Shown here piece after piece: positions 7,996 to 16,343 of a stretch of DNA of 32,351 bases. Where the stretch lies: NCBI GenBank assembly GCA_027045015.1, contig JALUBF010000039.1, forward strand, positions 57,681 through 90,031, written 5' to 3'. Origin of the DNA: Sulfurovum sp. (lineage in GTDB: Bacteria > Campylobacterota > Campylobacteria > Campylobacterales > Sulfurovaceae). Numbering within the stretch: position 1 is the first letter of the stretch; the number at the start of each line of letters is the position of its first letter. The notes under the pieces were generated by a model that saw nothing but the letters and a program-made list of their open reading frames with translations, was not told the DNA's origin and made no database searches. A program made the position numbers and the translations under genes.

Positions 7996-9834
7996 CTACT
8001 CATCAATCTCTCTTAACTTTAACTCATACTTTGCAACAATCTCTTCATCTGCTTCTGTTGCCAACTCTAACTTTTCAAACAATTCATCTATCTGCTGTTG
8101 CAATAAACCAACCTCTTTTGAGTACTCCATAATAGCACTATTGTCACCTTTATTTGAAGCCTCTGTTAAGATTTTATTTTTTTTAGCCATCTCAAGTTCA
8201 AGCTTCTCTATCTTCTCTTCAGACTCTTTTATCTCTTTTACAAAAGACTTACGCTCTTCATTTCGCTCTTTAGTTACTATCTTACGAAGTCGTTTTCTCT
8301 CTTTATAATCTATCTTTGGCTTCTTCTTTTTAGACTTCACATTACCCTCTTCCTCTTCCCAGCCTATCTTCTCTAAAAAGTCAGCATATGTTCCATCAAA
8401 ATACTCTGCTCCACCATTATGAAAGATGATAAGTGCATCTGCTAGTCTATGTAACAACATCTCTGAGTGTGTTACCATAATGAGTGAACTATCAAAAGCA
8501 TCTATGGCATCTGCTAGTGCCTCTATAGATTGCATATCTAAGTGGTTTGTAGGTTCATCAAGAAATAGTAAGTTAGTAGGTGTAGCTATAATCTTACCCA
8601 ACATTACCCTACTTCTCTCACCACCAGATAGAACCTCTATCTTCTTATCGCCTAGTTCACCAGAAAACATCATACGCCCTGCTATATTACGTGCTTGAGG
8701 GATACCAACATCTTTACTCATAGAAGCTATCTCTTCTACTATAGTTACTTGTGTATTGAGACGCTCTATGTTTGTCTGTCCAAAGTGTGCAAACTCTGTA
8801 GATGGGTGAAACTCCAAACTACCTTGTTGCTCTTTCATCTCTCCAGCTATATAGTTAAGAAGAGTAGATTTACCCTTACCATTCTTTCCAATGATAGCGA
8901 TACGCTTACCTTTTTCCATAGCAAATGTGATATTTTGAAAAAGTGGCTCATCAGGGTTATATCCAAACCCCAATCCATTGGCACGAAATAGTATCTTTGC
9001 AGGTGTATCTTTATAATTAAAGTTAAAAGATAGATTTGTATCTGTTAGCAAATCATCCATCTCCTCCATCTTATCTAACTCTTTTTGTTTAGACTGGGCA
9101 AGTGCAGCTGTTGAGGCTCTAGCCTTATTACGAGCAACAAACTCCTCTAACTCTTTACGCTTTTTATCTTGGTTGGCTTTAGTCTTTTCATATGTTTCAT
9201 CTGCCAACTCTAACGTACCATAATACTTATGGCTATCACCACTTACTATATGCAACCCTTTACGCTGTACACCCATTGTATGAGTAGTTACAGAGTCCAT
9301 AAAATCTCTATCGTGTGTGATAAGTATAACTTCACCATCAAACTCTTTTATGAAACCTCGAAGCCATCTAAGAGATATAATATCAAGATAGTTAGTAGGC
9401 TCATCAAGCAATAGCATATTTGGTTCAGTAGCCAAGAGTTTTACAAGATTGATGCGTATCTGATACCCTCCAGAAAAGCTCAATGGGTCTTTATCTAAAT
9501 CAGCTTCAGAAAATCCAAGTCCAAATAGAAGTTTCTCTATCTTATAGAAATTCCACTGCTCATCTTCGGGTAATACCAAAGCACACTCTTCACGCACTGT
9601 AGGCTCTGTAAAAACAAGATGTTGTTTAAGCGCTCCTATACGATAATTTTTAGGTATGCTTATGCTTCCACTATCGTGACTCTCTTCACCCAATATCATC
9701 TTGAAAAGTGTAGATTTACCAGACCCATTACGTCCTACAAATCCTATCTTCTGCCCAGATTGCATCTTAAAATTTACATCATTAAAAAGTGTCTGTCCAC
9801 CAAAGCTTTTAGAGAGATTTGTAAGTTGTATCAT
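7996..9834 (-). CDS. ABC-F family ATPase (ribosome-associated)
   Basis: ABC-F proteins are soluble twin-ATPase factors that bind the ribosomal E site; they are not transporters. There are no membrane segments. Of the 612 residues, domain 1 has Walker A GRNGSGKST at 34-42, signature LSFSGGY at 118-124 and Walker B LLLDEPTN at 141-148. An interdomain linker lies at about 210-270. Domain 2 has GKNGKGKST at 316-324, LSGGE at 402-406 and LLFLDEPTNHLD at 422-433. A Lys/Glu-rich coiled-coil tail occupies about 515-612, as in the Uup/YheS subgroup. The exact subgroup (uup, yheS or an antibiotic-resistance type) is not resolved. It has its own promoter and lies upstream of metY. Confidence 0.93.
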   Translation of the reverse strand: MIQLTNLSKSFGGQTLFNDVNFKMQSGQKIGFVGRNGSGKSTLFKMILGEESHDSGSISIPKNYRIGALKQHLVFTEPTVREECALVLPEDEQWNFYKIEKLLFGLGFSEADLDKDPLSFSGGYQIRINLVKLLATEPNMLLLDEPTNYLDIISLRWLRGFIKEFDGEVILITHDRDFMDSVTTHTMGVQRKGLHIVSGDSHKYYGTLELADETYEKTKANQDKKRKELEEFVARNKARASTAALAQSKQKELDKMEEMDDLLTDTNLSFNFNYKDTPAKILFRANGLGFGYNPDEPLFQNITFAMEKGKRIAIIGKNGKGKSTLLNYIAGEMKEQQGSLEFHPSTEFAHFGQTNIERLNTQVTIVEEIASMSKDVGIPQARNIAGRMMFSGELGDKKIEVLSGGERSRVMLGKIIATPTNLLFLDEPTNHLDMQSIEALADAIDAFDSSLIMVTHSEMLLHRLADALIIFHNGGAEYFDGTYADFLEKIGWEEEEGNVKSKKKKPKIDYKERKRLRKIVTKERNEERKSFVKEIKESEEKIEKLELEMAKKNKILTEASNKGDNSAIMEYSKEVGLLQQQIDELFEKLELATEADEEIVAKYELKLREIDE

Positions 9835-9866
9835 ATATCTATTCCATCATTAATTAAATTTTTAAA

Positions 9867-9879
9867 ATTATACCCAAAT
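9867..9879 (-). promoter_or_regulatory. Putative promoter of the ABC-F gene
   Basis: The minus strand reads ATTTGGGTATAAT, about 33 bp upstream of the ATG at 9834. It has the same TTGGGTATAAT core as the rplU promoter. It is divergent from the CYTH gene promoter. Confidence 0.55.
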
Positions 9880-9900
9880 ATTAAAATCAAAATCCAAAAA

Positions 9901-9909
9901 TGATATAAT
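9901..9909 (+). promoter_or_regulatory. Extended -10 promoter of the CYTH gene
   Basis: TGATATAAT (TGnTATAAT) lies 24 bp upstream of the ATG at 9933. The ribosome site TAAGG sits between the two. Confidence 0.5.
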
Positions 9910-9932
9910 ATATCAAAACAATAAGGTAATCT

Positions 9933-10397
9933 ATGGGAATAGAAATAGAACGTAAATTTATCATAGACATAAACAAACTACCACCTCTAACTAATGGTTA
10001 TACCATCAAACAAGGCTACATACAAACAGAAGACTACACTACAGTTAGAGTACGCATACGTAATAAAGATGCTTTTCTTACCATAAAAGGTAAAAATAGA
10101 GGAGCTTCACGTCTGGAGTTTGAATACCCTATCCCACTGCAAGATGCCAACGACATGCTAGAAGCTCTTTGTCAAAGCTCTCTTGTAGAAAAAACACGAT
10201 ATTTAGTAAAATATGAAGGGCATATATGGGAAGTTGATATTTTTGAGGGAAGAAATAAAGGTTTAATTGTAGCAGAAGTAGAGTTAGATAGTGAAGATGA
10301 AGCTTTCAAACTACCAAACTGGGTGACCAAAGAGGTCACTGATGATATTAGGTATTTTAATTCAAATCTTGTAAAGCATCCGTATTGTGATTGGTAA
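9933..10397 (+). CDS. CYTH domain protein, probable inorganic triphosphatase
   Basis: CYTH proteins form an eight-stranded tunnel that binds triphosphate compounds with metal ions. Bacterial single-domain members are usually tripolyphosphatases or, less often, class IV adenylate cyclases. The 154 residues start with the hallmark EIERKF at 4-9. Typical alternating charged strands follow: VRVRIRNKDAFLTIKGK near 38-54, RLEFEYPI near 60-67, and WEVDIFEGRNKGLIVAEVEL near 99-118 with the EVEL acidic motif. There is no CHAD domain. The substrate cannot be fixed from sequence. The gene stands alone, convergent with argH at a distance of 19 bp. Confidence 0.88.
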   Translation: MGIEIERKFIIDINKLPPLTNGYTIKQGYIQTEDYTTVRVRIRNKDAFLTIKGKNRGASRLEFEYPIPLQDANDMLEALCQSSLVEKTRYLVKYEGHIWEVDIFEGRNKGLIVAEVELDSEDEAFKLPNWVTKEVTDDIRYFNSNLVKHPYCDW

Positions 10398-10408
10398 TAT
10401 ATACCAAT
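10390..10408. terminator. Short hairpin between convergent CYTH gene and argH
   Basis: ATTGGTA, loop ATATA, TACCAAT: a perfect 7-bp stem that includes the CYTH stop codon. A T-rich stretch (ATTTTTCTTT) starts about 10 bases later on the plus strand. A modest two-way terminator is possible. Confidence 0.4.
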
Positions 10409-10416
10409 TATTAAAC

Positions 10417-11805
10417 CTATTTTTCTTTACCAAGCCAAGCCTTCAAACTCTCTACCTGTTCAAGCGTCCTAACAGTAGCCGTACCACCTTCAGATTGACG
10501 GGCATTCATAGAAGCTCGATTGTCCAACAATGCTACTACACCCTCACCGATGCGTGCATCTATGCTCTGTAACTCTGCCAAGCTAAGTTCAGAGATGTCC
10601 AAGCCTTTCTCTTCTGCTAGGTTTACTACATTTCCTGTGATGTGGTAGGCATCACGAAAAGGTAAGCCCTTCTCTTTTACGAGGTAGTCTGCCAAGTCCG
10701 TAGCACTTAAATGTCCTACCATACATGCACGCTCCATCGCCTCTTTGTTTACTCTCATATCTGCTATCATCTCTTCTAAAACCTGAAGGCTAAGTATCGC
10801 TGTACGTACAGAGTCAAAGACACCCTCTTTGTCCTCTTGCATATCTTTATTGTAAGCAAGTGGTAAACCTTTCATTACAGTAAGTAGTGCTACCAAGTTA
10901 CCATTTACTCGTCCTGTTTTACCACGAAGAAGCTCTGGAATATCAGGGTTTTTTTTCTGTGGCATAATGGAGCTACCTGTAGCATGTCTATCACTCAATG
11001 TTATCCATTTAAATTCAGCAGATGACCATAAGATAAGCTCTTCACTCAAACGACTCATATGCATCATCATAGTAGAGATATTAAAAAGTATCTCTAAAGC
11101 AAAATCACGGTCACTAACTGTATCAAGACAGTTAAGAGTAGGAGCGTTAAATCCCAACTTATCTGATGTTGTTTGACGGTTTATAGGGTGTGGTGTACCA
11201 GCCAATGCTGCACAGCCTATGGGACTATAGTTATTGCGTTCAAAAGAACTCATAAAACGCTCATAGTCGCGTTTAAACATACTTGCATAAGCCAACATAT
11301 GGTAACCAAAGTTTATAGGCTGTGCATGCTGTAAATGTGTCATACCAGGAAGTATAGTATCTGCATTTTTTTCTGCTACATTTACTAATGTTTCGATATT
11401 TTCTAAAAGTAGTTCAGAGATGTTTTTGGTACTATTTTGTACATATAGTCTAAAGTCTAGTGCCACTTGGTCGTTACGACTTCTAGCAGTATGAAGACGT
11501 TTACCTGCATCACCAACTTTTTCAGTAAGTCTAACCTCTATAGCCATATGGATATCTTCATCATCACCATCAAGTTTAAATATACCTGACTCTACTTCAC
11601 CTAAGATTTCATATAGACCTGACTCTATCTGTTCATAGTCCTCTTTAGATATGATACCCTGTTCACAAAGCATATAGGCATGTGCGCGTGACCCCTCAAT
11701 ATCCTCACGATAAAGTACTTTATCAAATGGTAATGAGTTATTAAGTTCTTGAAGTAACTTAGAACTCTTAGTAGATATACGAGCTGAAGCAATTTTTTTA
11801 GACAT
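10417..11805 (-). CDS. argH: Argininosuccinate lyase
   Basis: Cleaves argininosuccinate to arginine and fumarate, the last step of arginine synthesis. The 462 residues are the usual length. Fumarase/aspartase superfamily motifs are all present: HTARSRNDQ at 105-113, THLQHAQP at 156-163 with the catalytic His, and the flexible signature loop [11 protein letters not shown] at 277-287 with the catalytic Ser. It is a single-gene unit on the minus strand with a TATAAT box close to the start. Confidence 0.97.
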   Translation of the reverse strand: MSKKIASARISTKSSKLLQELNNSLPFDKVLYREDIEGSRAHAYMLCEQGIISKEDYEQIESGLYEILGEVESGIFKLDGDDEDIHMAIEVRLTEKVGDAGKRLHTARSRNDQVALDFRLYVQNSTKNISELLLENIETLVNVAEKNADTILPGMTHLQHAQPINFGYHMLAYASMFKRDYERFMSSFERNNYSPIGCAALAGTPHPINRQTTSDKLGFNAPTLNCLDTVSDRDFALEILFNISTMMMHMSRLSEELILWSSAEFKWITLSDRHATGSSIMPQKKNPDIPELLRGKTGRVNGNLVALLTVMKGLPLAYNKDMQEDKEGVFDSVRTAILSLQVLEEMIADMRVNKEAMERACMVGHLSATDLADYLVKEKGLPFRDAYHITGNVVNLAEEKGLDISELSLAELQSIDARIGEGVVALLDNRASMNARQSEGGTATVRTLEQVESLKAWLGKEK

Positions 11806-11824
11806 AGTTATTCCTAGTTAAATT

Positions 11825-11830
11825 ATTATA
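11825..11830 (-). promoter_or_regulatory. Putative -10 box for argH
   Basis: TATAAT on the minus strand 19 bp upstream of the ATG, which would leave a short leader. Upstream (11847-11889) the plus strand carries two copies of ATTCGTTT 31 bp apart and two copies of GTTTTAGA 21 bp apart, which might bind a regulator. Confidence 0.4.
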
Positions 11831-11921
11831 AGTATTTTATCGTAAAATTCGTTTGATTAGGTTTTAGAATATATCCTATTCGTTTTAGATATAAGTTAGG
11901 AGATAATATTGATTATACTTA

Positions 11922-11930
11922 TGATATAAT
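11922..11930 (+). promoter_or_regulatory. Extended -10 promoter of the toxin-antitoxin operon
   Basis: TGATATAAT (TGnTATAAT), 34 bp upstream of the antitoxin ATG. It directly abuts the inverted repeat at 11931-11950, so a protein bound there would block transcription. Confidence 0.6.
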
Positions 11931-11950
11931 TAATTTAATTTGTTAAATTA
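11931..11950. promoter_or_regulatory. Inverted-repeat operator of the toxin-antitoxin operon
   Basis: TAATTTAA, spacer TTTG, TTAAATTA: a perfect 8-bp inverted repeat between the -10 box and the ribosome site AAAGGAG. Position and symmetry fit an autoregulatory operator bound by the antitoxin or the toxin-antitoxin complex. Because the region is AT-rich, chance is not excluded. Confidence 0.5.
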
Positions 11951-11963
11951 AAAGGAGTAGAAA

Positions 11964-12263
11964 ATGTTACAACTACAAATCAACAATAATGAAATGAAAA
12001 AAATCTTTGAAACAAAATTTCACTCTAATCAAGAGAGATTTATGGAGTTTATCTTCTCTTTTCTTCAAGAAAATAGAAAAGTTATAGATGACTATTCTCA
12101 TAAAGATAAAAAACCAACTTTTAAATATAAAAAGTTAAATCCAATGGAAAACTACTATAAATTATCTACTGATGATAATAATATAGAAATGAGTAATCCA
12201 TTTAAACATATTACAGATTCAGTTACTTTTGGAAAAGAGTTAAGAGAGGATTCATATAGATGA
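11964..12263 (+). CDS. Putative antitoxin of a PIN-toxin pair
   Basis: A 99-residue protein with no family I can name firmly. The N-terminus MLQLQINNNEMKKIFETKF resembles small antitoxins in which a short strand is followed by a helix. The C-terminal half is polar, ending SVTFGKELREDSYR, of the kind that wraps a PIN toxin. It is preceded by a strong AAGGAG site at the right spacing. Its stop overlaps the start of the PIN gene by 4 bp (ATGA). Gene order, sizes, overlap and the upstream operator together support the antitoxin role; the sequence alone does not. Confidence 0.7.
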   Translation: MLQLQINNNEMKKIFETKFHSNQERFMEFIFSFLQENRKVIDDYSHKDKKPTFKYKKLNPMENYYKLSTDDNNIEMSNPFKHITDSVTFGKELREDSYR

Positions 12264-12619
12264 TACTTCTTGATACCAATATTTTAATAGAATATTTGAA
12301 GGGAAATAAATCATTTATTGAACCTTATCATTTTGAAGAACTTTTTATCAATGATATTATTCTAATGGAACTATATCAAAGTGCGAAAAGTAAAAGTGAT
12401 TTAAATTTTATTATAAAAAATATTTCTGATTTTAAAATTTTAAAAAGTCATAATGAGATTATAAAATTGGCAACATCATTATTGAAAGAGTATAATTTAT
12501 CTCATAATATGAATATGACAGAAGCTATAATTGCTTCTACTGCGATGGTTTATGATATGAAATTAATGAGCTTAAATAGAAAAGATTTCATCTATTTAAA
12601 TGACTTAAATTTAATTTAA
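12260..12619 (+). CDS. PIN-domain ribonuclease toxin (VapC-like)
   Basis: VapC-type toxins are Mg2+-dependent RNases that cut tRNA or rRNA when freed from antitoxin. The 119-residue protein starts MILLDTNILIEYLKG with the first acidic residue D5. E37 follows in IILMELYQSA, and the C-terminal LNRKDF (106-110) supplies D109. The third acidic position, usually Asp in a DALIAAT-type motif, is Glu here (MTEAIIAST, E88). All four positions stay acidic, so activity is likely. The gene overlaps the antitoxin by 4 bp and is translationally coupled to it. Such pairs are commonly acquired, and this one sits between two housekeeping units. Confidence 0.88.
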   Translation: MILLDTNILIEYLKGNKSFIEPYHFEELFINDIILMELYQSAKSKSDLNFIIKNISDFKILKSHNEIIKLATSLLKEYNLSHNMNMTEAIIASTAMVYDMKLMSLNRKDFIYLNDLNLI

Positions 12620-12630
12620 TTGATATTATA

Positions 12631-12636
12631 TATAAT
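12631..12636 (+). promoter_or_regulatory. Putative -10 box for the CinA-like gene
   Basis: TATAAT 28 bp upstream of the ATG at 12665. It supports that ATG as the true start, because the longer frame opening at 12620 would put the promoter inside the gene. Confidence 0.45.
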
Positions 12637-12664
12637 AGTAAAAAATAAAAATAAAAGAATTTGT

Positions 12665-13414
12665 ATGAAAAATCCTCCTAATTTCTTTGCTCTTATTATA
12701 GGCACAGAGATACTTAACCGTCGTAGAGATGATGCTCACTTTGACTTCGTTACTAAAATACTAGCAACTAAAGGTCATAAACTTAGTGGCTCTTTTATCA
12801 TAGAAGATGACCCAGCTCTTATTGTCCAAACTATTAAATTTATAGCATCTCAACCAAATCCTATCTTATTTAGTTTTGGAGGTATAGGCTCAACTCCTGA
12901 TGACCATACACGTAAATGTGCATCTATAGCATTGCGTAATGGTGAACTAAACACTCATCAAGAGGCTAAACATATCATAGAAGAGACATTAGGTAAAGAT
13001 GCTTACCCTCACCCTATCAAGATGGCAGAACTTCCAAAAGGAGCAAAACTTTTAGATAACCCTGTCAATAATATGCCAGCATTTTATCTTGATGATCGTT
13101 ACTTTTTTATGCCAGGTTTTCCTCAAATGAGTCACCCTATGGTAACTAAAATTTTAGAAAAAATTATTCCAGAAAAAAAAGAGACCTACAGATATACACT
13201 TACAGCAAAATGTAAAGAGAATCTATTTATAGATGTTATGAACCATATGCCTAAAGAAGTTGAGTTCTCTTCATTACCCAAAATAGCTAAAAATGGCTGG
13301 GAAGTTAGCATATCTGTAGCTAGTGATAATGATGATTTGGCAAAAGAGGCATTTGAAATGTATGTAGATGTAGTTAAAAAAGCAAATATTCCCTACTCTC
13401 TTGAAGATAAATGA
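12665..13414 (+). CDS. Molybdopterin-binding (MoaB/CinA N-domain) protein
   Basis: A single-domain protein of the MoCF-biosynthesis fold, the same fold as the N-terminal part of CinA. The 249-residue form starts MKNPPNFFALIIGTEILNRRRDD and contains the fold signature LFSFGGIGSTPDDHT, equivalent to the usual TTGGlGpTpDD. The C-terminal CinA amidase domain is absent. Molybdopterin-linked and nucleotide-pyrophosphatase roles have both been proposed for relatives; neither can be chosen here. I prefer the ATG at 12665 over the upstream in-frame ATG because homology begins there and a TATAAT lies just before it. It is followed 61 bp later by ppa. Confidence 0.85.
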   Translation: MKNPPNFFALIIGTEILNRRRDDAHFDFVTKILATKGHKLSGSFIIEDDPALIVQTIKFIASQPNPILFSFGGIGSTPDDHTRKCASIALRNGELNTHQEAKHIIEETLGKDAYPHPIKMAELPKGAKLLDNPVNNMPAFYLDDRYFFMPGFPQMSHPMVTKILEKIIPEKKETYRYTLTAKCKENLFIDVMNHMPKEVEFSSLPKIAKNGWEVSISVASDNDDLAKEAFEMYVDVVKKANIPYSLEDK

Positions 13415-13475
13415 TGAGATATTTATAGACTTTATGATACTATTTTATAAAATTTAACCAAATGGAGATACCTTT

Positions 13476-13994
13476 ATGGATATTACAAAAATTGGATACG
13501 GCGATTGTCCTGATGCAGTAAAAGCTATTATTGAAGTACCACTCAATTCAAACATAAAATATGAGATAGATAAAGATTCTGGTGCAGTAGAAGTAGATAG
13601 AGTTCTATACTCAGCAGTTCACTACCCAGCGAACTACGGTTTTGTAGCAAATACACTTTCTGATGATGGTGATCCAGCAGATATCTTGGTACTTTGTGAC
13701 TACACACTTCAAGCAGGTTCATACATCAAATGTCGTTTAGTTGGTGTTCTTATGACAGAAGATGAGTCAGGTGGAGATGAAAAACTTCTTGCAGTTCCTA
13801 CTGAAAAAATTGACCCAACTTATGCAAATATTCAAGATTTAGGTGATATTCCAGAAGCTACACTAAATCGTATCAAAAACTTTTTTGAAACATACAAAAT
13901 GCTTGAACCAAACAAATGGGTAAAAGTAGCAGGGTTTAAAGATAAAGCAGAAGCGACTAAGATACTTGAAAAAGCTATCAAAAACTATAAATAA
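13476..13994 (+). CDS. ppa: Inorganic pyrophosphatase (family I)
   Basis: Hydrolyses pyrophosphate to phosphate in the cytoplasm and so drives biosynthetic reactions. The 172-residue protein has the family I active-site signature DDGDPADILV at 63-72, with Asp64, Asp66 and Asp69 as metal ligands. Other conserved parts are ALYSAVHYPANYG-like VLYSAVHYPANYGF at 43-56 and VPTEKIDPTYANIQD near 108. GGAG lies 13-16 nt before the ATG, a rather long spacing. It may be transcribed with the CinA-like gene or from a weak TATGAT at 13433. Confidence 0.96.
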   Translation: MDITKIGYGDCPDAVKAIIEVPLNSNIKYEIDKDSGAVEVDRVLYSAVHYPANYGFVANTLSDDGDPADILVLCDYTLQAGSYIKCRLVGVLMTEDESGGDEKLLAVPTEKIDPTYANIQDLGDIPEATLNRIKNFFETYKMLEPNKWVKVAGFKDKAEATKILEKAIKNYK

Positions 13995-14007
13995 TTCTAA
14001 ATTATAA

Positions 14008-14040
14008 ATAGAAGTTAGAGATTTATCTCTACTCTTCTAT
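14008..14040. terminator. Hairpin between convergent ppa and amidase genes
   Basis: Arms ATAGAAG-T-TAGAGA and TCTCTA-CT-CTTCTAT form a 13-bp stem with a small internal bulge and a TTTA loop. It lies 14 bp after the ppa stop and 22 bp from the end of the amidase gene, as expected for a shared terminator. T-runs are poor. Confidence 0.5.
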
Positions 14041-14062
14041 ACTCATACATAAATTATCAATT

Positions 14063-15235
14063 TTATTGTATATCTATCTCTTTTTTTCTATTTGATAAAT
14101 AACTATCTATCCCATAAGCGATACCTTTTGCTTGTAATGCTTGATAAGTTGGAGTAAATAGCCTTTTACGTTCTCTTGGATTCGATATATAACCCAATTC
14201 TACAAGTATTGATGGTCGACTAGCACCAACAAGTACCCAAAATGGTGCATGTCTTACACCACTGTCTTTAACCCAACTATATTTTTTTTTCAATTCATAT
14301 ATCATATGTCTTTGAACATCAATAGCCAATTTATTTGATTCTACTATCTTTGGTCCAGTTAAAACAGAGTCTATAATAACATTCCTACTCAATCTTGTAG
14401 TCCCTCTAAGTACTGCTCTATTTTCTCTTACAGCTACACGCTGAGATTTTGCATCTCTTGTATTTTGAAGAAAAAAAGTCTCTATTCCATGTGCTATATT
14501 TCGTTTACGTTTAGGTACAGAGTTTGCATGAATAGAGATAAAAACTACTGCTTTTTTCCTATCTGCAATATGTGTACGCTGAGAAAGCTTTAAAAAACGG
14601 TCATCTCTTCTAGTCATATAAACAGGATAACCTAAATTTCTTAAATATCTTGCTACACGTTTAGCAACCTGCAATACCAAAGTTTTTTCATATTTTCTAC
14701 CACCAACAGCACCACTATCATGTCCACCATGCCCTGGGTCTATAACAATAACATCATTTTTATGATTATAACTATAATGATGTTTTTCTACAACTCTTTT
14801 AAAATATACTTTTTTAGCTTTTTTAGGTATTTGTTTACTTTTAACTATATAGCTATTTGGTTTTATATCTATTAATTCAGGTAGAGATATATTGTATTTT
14901 TTACTAGAAAAAAAAGGCTGATAACCAAGAGGTTTATATATATTATTTTGTGGAATAACAACAACTCTAACAACATCTTTTTGATATTGTGCCATACGTA
15001 TATATTTACCAAGACCTAAAGGCACTCTTACATGTGCAAGTTGTGTATTTTTAAAATCATAAATCTCTCTATGAGGATTAGATAGTGTAAAATGTCTTAC
15101 ATTTCTTGAAGAAAACTTATTGATAAAAAAAAGATTGAGTTCACCTTTTATAATAAGTGCTTTTTGTACTATATTTACACTTGAGAAAAGCAGTGTATTT
15201 GCCAATAATATTAGAAAAAATACTCTGCTAAACAT
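14063..15235 (-). CDS. amiA: N-acetylmuramoyl-L-alanine amidase
   Basis: Zinc amidase that cuts the stem peptide from muramic acid during cell separation; it acts in the periplasm. With the ATG at 15235 the protein has 390 residues and begins with a signal peptide (MFSRVFFLILLANTLLFSS). An AMIN-like beta domain lies at about 30-100 and a basic linker at 130-160. The Amidase_3 domain has IDPGHGGHDSGAVGGRKYEK (H169, E183), SIHANS (H236) and the catalytic Glu346 in LVELGYISNP. A start 28 codons upstream is in frame but would overlap the neighbouring gene and hide the signal peptide. It lies 4 bp downstream of the nitronate monooxygenase gene. Confidence 0.92.
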   Translation of the reverse strand: MFSRVFFLILLANTLLFSSVNIVQKALIIKGELNLFFINKFSSRNVRHFTLSNPHREIYDFKNTQLAHVRVPLGLGKYIRMAQYQKDVVRVVVIPQNNIYKPLGYQPFFSSKKYNISLPELIDIKPNSYIVKSKQIPKKAKKVYFKRVVEKHHYSYNHKNDVIVIDPGHGGHDSGAVGGRKYEKTLVLQVAKRVARYLRNLGYPVYMTRRDDRFLKLSQRTHIADRKKAVVFISIHANSVPKRKRNIAHGIETFFLQNTRDAKSQRVAVRENRAVLRGTTRLSRNVIIDSVLTGPKIVESNKLAIDVQRHMIYELKKKYSWVKDSGVRHAPFWVLVGASRPSILVELGYISNPRERKRLFTPTYQALQAKGIAYGIDSYLSNRKKEIDIQ

Positions 15236-15239
15236 TGTG

Positions 15240-16343
15240 CTATTTACCTTCTCCATACATAAGCTTACCAATAAGCTCTTTAACACTAATAATCTCTTTA
15301 AGTTTATAACCATTTGCACCCGTAAAAAATAGACCTGTTTCAGCTATGCCATCATAAGCATCACTTAATCTATCGGCAATACAATAACCAACTATTTTTG
15401 CCTCTTCCCCACGCTTACATGGAGCAACACAGTTAGATATACATGCTACTTTTGGAGCTGTTCCTTTTTCTATATCTCTATGAAGTTGTGTCTTTACTCC
15501 ACGTGCAGGATAACCTACTGGCGATTTAAAGAGTTTTATATCATCTTCATTAGAATTTAAAATAATATTTTTCATTACATCACTTGCATCACACTCAACT
15601 GTACCTATAAATCGTGTTCCCATCTGAACAGCATCTGCTCCAAGTTCTAACATTTTTACAATATCATCATGATCCCATACACCACCAGCTGCTATTACTG
15701 GCATAGAACCCCAATTTTTAGCCTCTTCTATAACTGGTGGCAAGATATTTTCAAGCTGATTCTCTTCTAAAAAACACTCATCATATTTGAACCCTTGATG
15801 TCCACCTGAGAGTGGTCCTTCAACGATAACTGCATCAGGAAGTCTATCGTGTGTTTTTTTCCAACGACGACATAAAATGCGTAATGCTTTTGCAGTTGAG
15901 ACAATAGGAACAAGTGCAACATCAGGATAATCTTTTGCTGCTTCGGGCATAGTCAATGGAAGTCCTGCTCCAGTTATAACAATATCAGCACCAGCTTTAC
16001 AAGCATCTGCGACTACTCTATCATAATCATTTTGTGCATATAAAACATTGACTGCCAATGGTGCATCGCCACAAATCTCTCTAGCATTTTCAAATATCTT
16101 TTTAAGTGCAGGATAAGAGTAAAAGTTGATAGCATCTAAAGGTCTTTTTTCAGCTCCAACTGTCTTTTCAACATAAGCTCTTTTTTTATAAACTCCTGTA
16201 CCAACAGCCGAAATAACACCAAGTCCACCCTCTTTACTAACATTTCCTGCAAGTTGATCCCATGATATACCTACACCCATACCACCTTGAACGATAGGTT
16301 TTTCTATCTTATATTTACCAATATTGAAAGATTTAAATTCCAT
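15240..16343 (-). CDS. Nitronate monooxygenase-family flavoprotein
   Basis: FMN-dependent TIM-barrel enzymes of the 2-nitropropane dioxygenase family oxidise alkyl nitronates; some relatives (FabK) are enoyl-ACP reductases. The 367 residues include the N-terminal PIVQGGMGVGISWDQLAG and the central GGHQGF (putative catalytic His near 190). The FMN phosphate-binding run PVIAAGGVWDHDDIVKMLELGADAVQMGTRFIGT lies near 214-248. The substrate is unknown. Its start overlaps the tyrS stop by one base (TAATG), placing it in the pyrH-to-amidase operon, as in other Campylobacterota. Confidence 0.88.
   Translation of the reverse strand: MEFKSFNIGKYKIEKPIVQGGMGVGISWDQLAGNVSKEGGLGVISAVGTGVYKKRAYVEKTVGAEKRPLDAINFYSYPALKKIFENAREICGDAPLAVNVLYAQNDYDRVVADACKAGADIVITGAGLPLTMPEAAKDYPDVALVPIVSTAKALRILCRRWKKTHDRLPDAVIVEGPLSGGHQGFKYDECFLEENQLENILPPVIEEAKNWGSMPVIAAGGVWDHDDIVKMLELGADAVQMGTRFIGTVECDASDVMKNIILNSNEDDIKLFKSPVGYPARGVKTQLHRDIEKGTAPKVACISNCVAPCKRGEEAKIVGYCIADRLSDAYDGIAETGLFFTGANGYKLKEIISVKELIGKLMYGEGK

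Noticed and set aside
12620-12664. Longer start for the CinA-like protein (MILYIIVKNKNKRIC...)
   Set aside because: The extra 15 codons contain the TATAAT box, have no family resemblance and lie immediately after the toxin stop; the ATG at 12665 fits better.
15236-15319. Longer start for the amidase overlapping the nitronate monooxygenase gene
   Set aside because: It would bury the signal peptide 28 residues inside the protein; the ATG at 15235 gives a normal signal peptide and a 4-bp gap to the upstream gene.
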